Assembly: GCA_002686115.1 (NCBI GenBank)
Contig: NZAF01000144.1
Location: 1 to 19,373 of the forward strand
DNA length: 19,373 nt
Reading direction: 5' to 3'
Source of the DNA: Halobacteriovorax sp.
Lineage (GTDB): Bacteria > Bdellovibrionota > Bacteriovoracia > Bacteriovoracales > Bacteriovoracaceae
In this document: positions 14,936 to 19,373 of the stretch, piece by piece
How positions within the stretch are numbered: the stretch's first letter is position 1
Layout of the letters: each line of letters opens with the position of its first letter
The notes under the pieces: model-generated
Seen by the model: the letters and a program-made list of their open reading frames with translations, nothing else
Database searches by the model: none
Told to the model about the DNA's origin: nothing
Translations under genes and position numbers: made by a program

Positions 14936-14961
14936 ATGGGAGCTAAATTATTAACGTCAAG
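14936..14961 (-). promoter_or_regulatory. Sigma32 (RpoH)-like heat-shock promoter of the ClpB-like gene
   Basis: On the minus strand CTTGAC (14961-14956) and TCCCAT (14941-14936) are 14 bp apart. This closely matches the RpoH pattern CTTGAA-N13-15-CCCCAT. It lies 68 bp before the start codon of a chaperone gene, the expected kind of target. The same region can also be read as a weaker sigma70 site (TTGACG, 18 bp, TCTTAT). Confidence 0.55.
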
Positions 14962-15041
14962 GTTTGTTTATAAAATATTGACCATTTCCACAATTTTTAA
15001 GACAATTTAATCAATAACTTACATATATTATAAGGAATATT

Positions 15042-16745
15042 ATGAAATTTATTTCATTCATTTTATCTATATTTTTAATCATTTCTACTCATGCATCTGA
15101 ACTACCTGAAAAAGACTTTTCAAGCCCTAGAAGTTCGATGAATTACTTTTTAAAAGTCATGAAGACTTATAAGTTAGGAAAAAAAGATAATGCCAAGTTA
15201 ACTGCTGATGTCTTTGATCTATCTCATCTTAATGAAGACCTTAGAGAAATTAAAGCTAAAGAGTATGCGATAAAGCTTATTAATATTCTCGACAAGATTG
15301 AATATATTGATATTAAGAAAATACCTCTTAAGCCAAAACATGATATTTGGTATTTTAAGAAACAAAACCTCTTAATTGATAATGAATATGCAGAAGTTGA
15401 AATTGCTCTTTTTAAGAGTGAGCAAAACAAATGGCTTTTCACAAAAGATACCCTTTTTTCTCTTAATACCTATGAGTTATACTTAAAAGACAAAGAGATC
15501 GTTAAAAATGTCGTTGCCGATAGCTCATTTAGGCAAAAGATCATATCATATATGCCTACTTTTTTACTTAAAGAGAATCTTTTCTTAAAAAATATCCAGT
15601 GGCTTGGGCTTATTTTTATTTTTCTTGTGTCTTTTATTGTCGATAGAATTTTTAGACATCTTATTATGAAAAAGACCTTAAGCTTTTTTGAACACAAACA
15701 TATAAAGCTACAAAAAATAAAAGAGTTCTTCGATAATGAAAACTACTCTCGTCCATTTGGGCTTCTTGCCAATATCATCGTCTTTCGCCTACTTCTTCCC
15801 GTTCTTGAGATAAACGCTAAGGCCCTTAACATTATTCTTATAGGAACGAAGGTTGTAATGGCAATCATAGTTGTCTTGGCCATAACGAAAGTTCTAGATA
15901 TCATCTGCTTATTTCTCTTAGAAAAAGCGAAAGAAACAGAGAACAAATTCGATGACATCCTTATTCCACTTATTAATAAGACAATGAGATTTTTTATTTA
16001 TGCCTTCGCTGTTATCTACATTGGCGATGCTCTTAACCTAAATATGAAAAATATATTGGCCGGTATGGGGATTGGTGGGATTGCATTTGCTCTTGCAGCT
16101 AAAGATACATTATCAAACCTTTTTGGCTCATTTACAGTGTTAATGGATAGACCTTTTAGTATTGGAGACTGGGTCGTGATAAACGATAAAATCGAAGGAA
16201 CCGTAGAAGATGTAGGACTTCGTTCAACACGAATTAGAACGTTTTATGATTCTATTATTACAGTTCCAAATGGAAACCTCACTAGTGCATATGTGGATAA
16301 TAATGGAAAAAGAAGATATAGAAGATTTTCAACAAAAATAAACGTTGAATATAATACGCCTGCAGAAAAAATTGAAAACTTTTGTGAAGCAATTAGAAGA
16401 CTAGTCTTAAGTTATCCCCACATGAGAAAAGACTACTTCCATGTCTACTTCAATGGTATGTCATCATCTTCTCTTGATATCTTAGTCTATGTCTTTTTCA
16501 TCGTACCTGACTGGTCAGAAGAGTTAAAAGAAAAACATAACTTTCTATTAGATATCAAACGAATTGCAGAGGAGATGAAAATTAATTTTGCTTTCCCAAC
16601 TCAAACACTTCATCTATTTAATGAAAGTAGTGTTGAGCATGAAGCAACTAAAATTGATTTTGCCTCTACTCAGGGAGTTGTTGAGAAAATTCAAAAAAAT
16701 AGAAATTTAATGCCCACTCACAGATCAGATGAAGGGCATATTTAG
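15042..16745 (+). CDS. MscS-family mechanosensitive channel with periplasmic N-terminal domain
   Basis: The 567-residue protein starts with a signal peptide (about 1-19) and a 160-residue periplasmic domain rich in Lys, Asp and Leu. Membrane segments lie at about 186-202, 238-256, 262-292 and 314-332. The MscS core follows: the pore helix MGIGGIAFALAAKDTLSNLFGSF (342-364), then the beta domain with DRPFSIGDWVVINDKIEGTVEDVGLRSTRIRT and VPNGNLTSAYVDNNGKRRYRR. It would open under membrane tension and release solutes on osmotic downshock. The N-terminal domain makes it an enlarged family member, not the small E. coli MscS type. AAGGAA precedes the ATG by about 5 bp, and the stop overlaps the convergent gene by 4 bp. 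Confidence 0.9.
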   Translation: MKFISFILSIFLIISTHASELPEKDFSSPRSSMNYFLKVMKTYKLGKKDNAKLTADVFDLSHLNEDLREIKAKEYAIKLINILDKIEYIDIKKIPLKPKHDIWYFKKQNLLIDNEYAEVEIALFKSEQNKWLFTKDTLFSLNTYELYLKDKEIVKNVVADSSFRQKIISYMPTFLLKENLFLKNIQWLGLIFIFLVSFIVDRIFRHLIMKKTLSFFEHKHIKLQKIKEFFDNENYSRPFGLLANIIVFRLLLPVLEINAKALNIILIGTKVVMAIIVVLAITKVLDIICLFLLEKAKETENKFDDILIPLINKTMRFFIYAFAVIYIGDALNLNMKNILAGMGIGGIAFALAAKDTLSNLFGSFTVLMDRPFSIGDWVVINDKIEGTVEDVGLRSTRIRTFYDSIITVPNGNLTSAYVDNNGKRRYRRFSTKINVEYNTPAEKIENFCEAIRRLVLSYPHMRKDYFHVYFNGMSSSSLDILVYVFFIVPDWSEELKEKHNFLLDIKRIAEEMKINFAFPTQTLHLFNESSVEHEATKIDFASTQGVVEKIQKNRNLMPTHRSDEGHI

Positions 16746-17944
16746 TCTAAGTAATATTCGTATAAGAGCTCATCGACGACAAGGTCCCAACCATCATGGG
16801 ACTTAAATAGCTCTGTGTTTACATCTATCCCAATCCCAGTGTCAGCATCGATATAATCAAGAATTGTCTCTTTCCAATTATCTTCCATACCTAAAATTAG
16901 AGCGTCAGGATGATTGTGAACACTCTCCCCGATCCAATATGAACTAGTTGCATCCTCTAGTTTACCAGACCAATTCTCTGGAAGATTAAACTTTGCATAG
17001 AATGTTCTTTGTTTCATATCTCTTCTAATATTAGAGGTCGTGAATACATCATCAATCTTTACTTCATCATTGGCAAATTCAATGCTGATCTGCGCCTTAG
17101 CAAGACTATCACTTTCTTTTTGAAATTTAATCTCATACTTATGAATTGGATAATTCCAAACACCAATATCAGGATCAAGGTCGGCCTCAAGATATGTACC
17201 GTGACCTATCGTATTTTTTAAAGCCTTTACAAATTGTAAGGGAGTGACGTCTTTATAGGCATCAGACTCTTTATTCCCATATTGTGGATTGTTCGTATGC
17301 GACGACGTTTTCTTAGGTCCTCGATACTCAAGCCCTACTGTTAGGCCATCTGTAAAAAACTGTGCTCCGTTATATTGAGTAGCAAGAATTGCTTTTATAT
17401 CAGCTGGAGTAAAATCAATACCAAGAATATTCTTAACTTTAGTTGGTTCATTATAATCAAAAGTAGATAATGCCCATCCTATACACTTCCCTGCAAAACC
17501 AGAGAATTCATATAATCTATGATTTGTATTATTTCCTATATAATGAATATCAAGTTCATAGCTAGCGGCACTAGAATACATTGAGACATCTGCATGTTGC
17601 CCATAATTCTTTTCAACATATCTTTTCATGAATAGATCAAATTTCATAAGAGGAGAAAGAGAAATTGCATTGTTTTTAGAGTAATTCTCAATTAAGTTTT
17701 TACATATTCGTGAAGAACTAGTTAAACATCGAGTGAACTCGCTTACTTGGTAAGGAGTAAAAGTTTTTCTTCCATATAAACCCTGCCAGCCAAGAACAGA
17801 CTCAGCATTTTTCATGGACCACCAATATCCACCCCATGACTTATGTTTAGCTTCTGCACTTTCAGTGACTATTTGATAAGTCTCAGCATAAGAGTTTGAT
17901 AAGAACATAGATAAAAATAACATTATGGATACTGACATTTTCAA
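16742..17944 (-). CDS. Exported transglutaminase-elicitor (GP42-like) family protein
   Basis: The 400-residue protein has a clear signal peptide (1-20, ending SNSYA-E). Residues 151-159, AGKCIGWAL, look like a papain-like nucleophile site with C154 at the start of a helix. Residues 258-274, DPDIGVWNYPIHKYEIK, match the Pep-13 motif of Phytophthora GP42 transglutaminase (VWNQPVRGFKVYE), keeping V, W, N and P and the aromatic and aliphatic positions. H248 in IGHGTYLEADLD is a candidate catalytic His. Family knowledge: GP42-type enzymes crosslink Gln and Lys residues, and relatives occur in marine Vibrio. The N-terminal SWGGYWWSMKNAESVLGWQG and the C-terminal acidic segment (DYIDADTGIGIDVNTE) have no assigned role. 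The start is TTG with AAAGG 8 bp upstream; an ATG two codons later is an alternative. It lies beside an insertion sequence. Confidence 0.7.
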   Translation of the reverse strand: MKMSVSIMLFLSMFLSNSYAETYQIVTESAEAKHKSWGGYWWSMKNAESVLGWQGLYGRKTFTPYQVSEFTRCLTSSSRICKNLIENYSKNNAISLSPLMKFDLFMKRYVEKNYGQHADVSMYSSAASYELDIHYIGNNTNHRLYEFSGFAGKCIGWALSTFDYNEPTKVKNILGIDFTPADIKAILATQYNGAQFFTDGLTVGLEYRGPKKTSSHTNNPQYGNKESDAYKDVTPLQFVKALKNTIGHGTYLEADLDPDIGVWNYPIHKYEIKFQKESDSLAKAQISIEFANDEVKIDDVFTTSNIRRDMKQRTFYAKFNLPENWSGKLEDATSSYWIGESVHNHPDALILGMEDNWKETILDYIDADTGIGIDVNTELFKSHDGWDLVVDELLYEYYLD

Positions 17945-17992
17945 AGATAATACCTTTAGTAACTTTCATTAAACCTGTATATAAACATATAA

Positions 17993-17998
17993 ATTATA
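17993..17998 (-). promoter_or_regulatory. Possible -10 element of the transglutaminase-like gene
   Basis: A perfect TATAAT on the minus strand lies 48 bp before the start codon. No good -35 is found at 16-18 bp (the closest, TTGTCA, is 13 bp away), so this is tentative. Confidence 0.3.
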
Positions 17999-18090
17999 CA
18001 GAAAACCTTAATGACAAGACAGTGACGATGAAAAGATTCTATGAATGATTAAAAGTGTATAAACTTTAGACGATTCTGACGTATCCTAAT

Positions 18091-18112
18091 TTCCAAGCGA
18101 AAATGTCCTACC
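18091..18112 (+). repeat. Left terminal repeat of the insertion sequence
   Basis: TTCCAAGCGAAAATGTCCTA plus CC. It matches the inverted 19321-19342 copy at 20 of 22 positions, with AA in place of TT in the middle. A degenerate outer relative may lie at about 18066-18088, but the match is poor. Confidence 0.8.
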
Positions 18113-18164
18113 ATCCGCATCAATAGTAATATGCTCCAGTAACTATATTTCTGGAGATTTGAGG

Positions 18165-19313
18165 ATGGAGAAAATTATCATGGATGTTAATCAGCTAAAG
18201 ATTTATCGATTAGCCTGTAAGGTCTTAGAAGGTAAATTGAAAGTTAAGGACTTTGCAAGACTCATCAATAAGTCTTACAGGCAGTCTCAAAGAATCCTTA
18301 AAAAAGTAGAGGACAAAGACTTTCTTGGAGTCATTCATGGCAACACAGGAAAGACTCCTCATAATAAAACTCCGGAGCATATTGAAGCTCAAATTAAAGA
18401 TTGGCTCAGTTATAAGTATCAAGATTTTAACATCACTCATTTTATGGAGATGGTTTTAGAAAACGAGCATTATCCTCAAATGCCCAAAAAGAGTACTGTC
18501 CATAAATTAGCCGCTAAACATGGACTTGTTAAAGGAGTACGACGATCAAAAAGAAGATCATTTAAGCCACGTCCAAGAATGGAACAAGAAGGAATGTTGA
18601 TCCAGTTTGATGGTAGTAACCACGTTTGGTTTGGAAGTGAAAGAACAGACTTATTAGCTGCAATTGATGATGCCACAGGAAAGATTGTGGGAGCAGAGTT
18701 CTTCTATGGAGAAAAGTCACAGCACTGCCTCAAGGTTATAAAAGATCTTATAGAAGAGAATGGTATCCCTGAAGCCTTTTACATGGATCAAGCTGGTATC
18801 TATGGCAAAGCTGATCGTGAATGGGAGTCACAAATAGCAAGAGCCTTTGAACAATTAAATATAAGACTTATATTAGCGAGCTCCCCTCAAGCAAAAGGAA
18901 GAGTCGAAAGACTGTTTAGAACGCTTCAGGATAGGCTTGTATCAGAACTAAAGCTCTACAACGTTAATGACATTGAAGAAGCTAACAAGTACCTTAAAAG
19001 ATTTATCAAAAAGTTTAATAAGCAGTTTACTGTAAAGCCTATAGAAGATGAAAAGGCTTATAGAAGAAATGTTTTTGGCAATTTAGATTTAATATTGTGC
19101 CGTAAAGAAAGAAGAAAAATTAATGTTGGAAATATCTTCTCTTATCAATCAGTGACTTGGTTAATAGATGAAAAAAGATGTTACAGAGGACGACAGGTGA
19201 ACATAAATACCCATGTTGATGGAAGGCAGAGCTTTGATATTATGGGAAGAGAAATACGACCTAAACCAATAAAAAGCTCAAAGTTTTTGGGTCATAAGAA
19301 ACGAGCGGTATGA
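18165..19313 (+). CDS. DDE transposase, ISNCY (IS1202 group)
   Basis: The 382-residue protein begins with an HTH-like region (about 10-50, ARLINKSYRQSQRILKKV). A second DNA-binding part with a basic patch (KGVRRSKRRSFKPRPR) follows. The DDE core has D149 in IQFDGSNHVWFG, D208 in YMDQAGIYG and E248 in KGRVERLFRTLQDRL, a pattern typical of the ISNCY/IS1202 group. A basic C-terminal domain ends it. No frameshift or stop interrupts it, so it may be active. The ATG at 18165 has GGAG 8 bp upstream; the ATG at 18180 is also possible with GGAG 9 bp upstream, and a TTG at 18159 is less likely. Confidence 0.85.
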   Translation: MEKIIMDVNQLKIYRLACKVLEGKLKVKDFARLINKSYRQSQRILKKVEDKDFLGVIHGNTGKTPHNKTPEHIEAQIKDWLSYKYQDFNITHFMEMVLENEHYPQMPKKSTVHKLAAKHGLVKGVRRSKRRSFKPRPRMEQEGMLIQFDGSNHVWFGSERTDLLAAIDDATGKIVGAEFFYGEKSQHCLKVIKDLIEENGIPEAFYMDQAGIYGKADREWESQIARAFEQLNIRLILASSPQAKGRVERLFRTLQDRLVSELKLYNVNDIEEANKYLKRFIKKFNKQFTVKPIEDEKAYRRNVFGNLDLILCRKERRKINVGNIFSYQSVTWLIDEKRCYRGRQVNINTHVDGRQSFDIMGREIRPKPIKSSKFLGHKKRAV

Positions 19314-19320
19314 CACAGTC

Positions 19321-19367
19321 GGTAGGACATAATCGCTTGGAAGCCAATAGGACATAGTCGCTCGGAA
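19321..19367 (-). repeat. Two tandem end repeats at the right side of the insertion sequence
   Basis: TAGGACATAATCGCTTGGAA (19323-19342) and TAGGACATAGTCGCTCGGAA (19348-19367) are direct copies with a 25-bp period. Both are inverted relative to the left repeat at 18091. Repeated end sites of this kind usually bind transposase. Confidence 0.75.
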
Positions 19368-19373
19368 TCAACA

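Larger units (their letters stand above)
18091..19367 (+). mobile_element. ISNCY/IS1202-type insertion sequence
   Basis: A single transposase gene is bounded by inverted repeats: left 18091-18112 and right 19321-19342, identical at 20 of 22 positions (left begins TTCCAAGCGAAAATGTCC). A further right-hand copy at 19348-19367 extends the repeat set. The inner element spans about 1.25 kb. The outer boundaries and any target duplication cannot be fixed, because the window ends 6 bp past the last repeat and the left side shows only one good copy. Confidence 0.75.

Noticed and set aside
15224..15958. Minus-strand reading frames across the MscS gene
   Set aside because: They are antisense to a channel gene with a clear domain structure and lack ribosome binding sites.
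19323..19367. Start of a CRISPR array
   Set aside because: The two copies are separated by only 5 bp and match the inverted left end of the insertion sequence, so they are transposase end repeats.

Overview
The window is AT-rich, gene-dense bacterial chromosome with no intergenic stretch longer than about 220 bp. It carries many exported proteins, a PilZ-domain protein, a six-TM histidine kinase, a HEXXH metalloprotease and housekeeping genes (pgsA, serB, panD, glpX, yggS). The low G+C, A/T-rich codon choice and this gene mix fit a marine or soil predatory bacterium of the Bdellovibrionota (Bacteriovorax/Halobacteriovorax-like). That placement is an inference from gene content and composition; no rRNA or marker alignment was available.

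Layout. 1-1191 (minus): a three-gene set running from a NIF3/YqfO-type small protein, through pterin-4a-carbinolamine dehydratase, to an exported Hsp20-like protein cut by the window edge. 1398-2276 (plus): a secreted zinc metalloprotease with a strong ribosome binding site, a strong terminator and extreme codon bias. 2327-2992 (minus): an exported protein of unknown function. 3177-4526 (plus): an orphan membrane histidine kinase. 4574-5518 (minus): an isopenicillin N synthase-like Fe(II)/2-oxoglutarate oxygenase. 5713-8135 (minus): a four-gene operon, glpX - SRPBCC/RatA-like - small unknown - yggS, behind a near-consensus promoter. 8229-8957 (minus): a PilZ protein. 9133-11016 (plus): pgsA and serB, 3 bp apart. 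11097-12069 (plus): panD and a leucine-rich-repeat protein, both possibly leaderless. 12066-14868 (minus): a ClpB-like AAA+ chaperone with a sigma32-like promoter, then a small cyclic-nucleotide-binding-domain protein. 15042-16745 (plus): an MscS-family channel. 16742-17944 (minus): an exported protein that I assign to the Phytophthora GP42 / transglutaminase-elicitor family. 18091 to the right edge: an ISNCY/IS1202-type insertion sequence with repeated ends.

The genes do not form one pathway. Themes that recur are envelope and secreted functions (metalloprotease, transglutaminase-like protein, MscS channel, exported Hsp20-like protein), protein quality control (ClpB-like, Hsp20-like) and signalling (histidine kinase, PilZ, cNMP-binding domain). 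The most striking locus is the secreted transglutaminase-elicitor-like protein next to an insertion sequence. It contains a match to the Pep-13 motif, which is known as a plant-immunity epitope of oomycete transglutaminases. I see no CRISPR array, rRNA or tRNA, and no multi-gene defence system.
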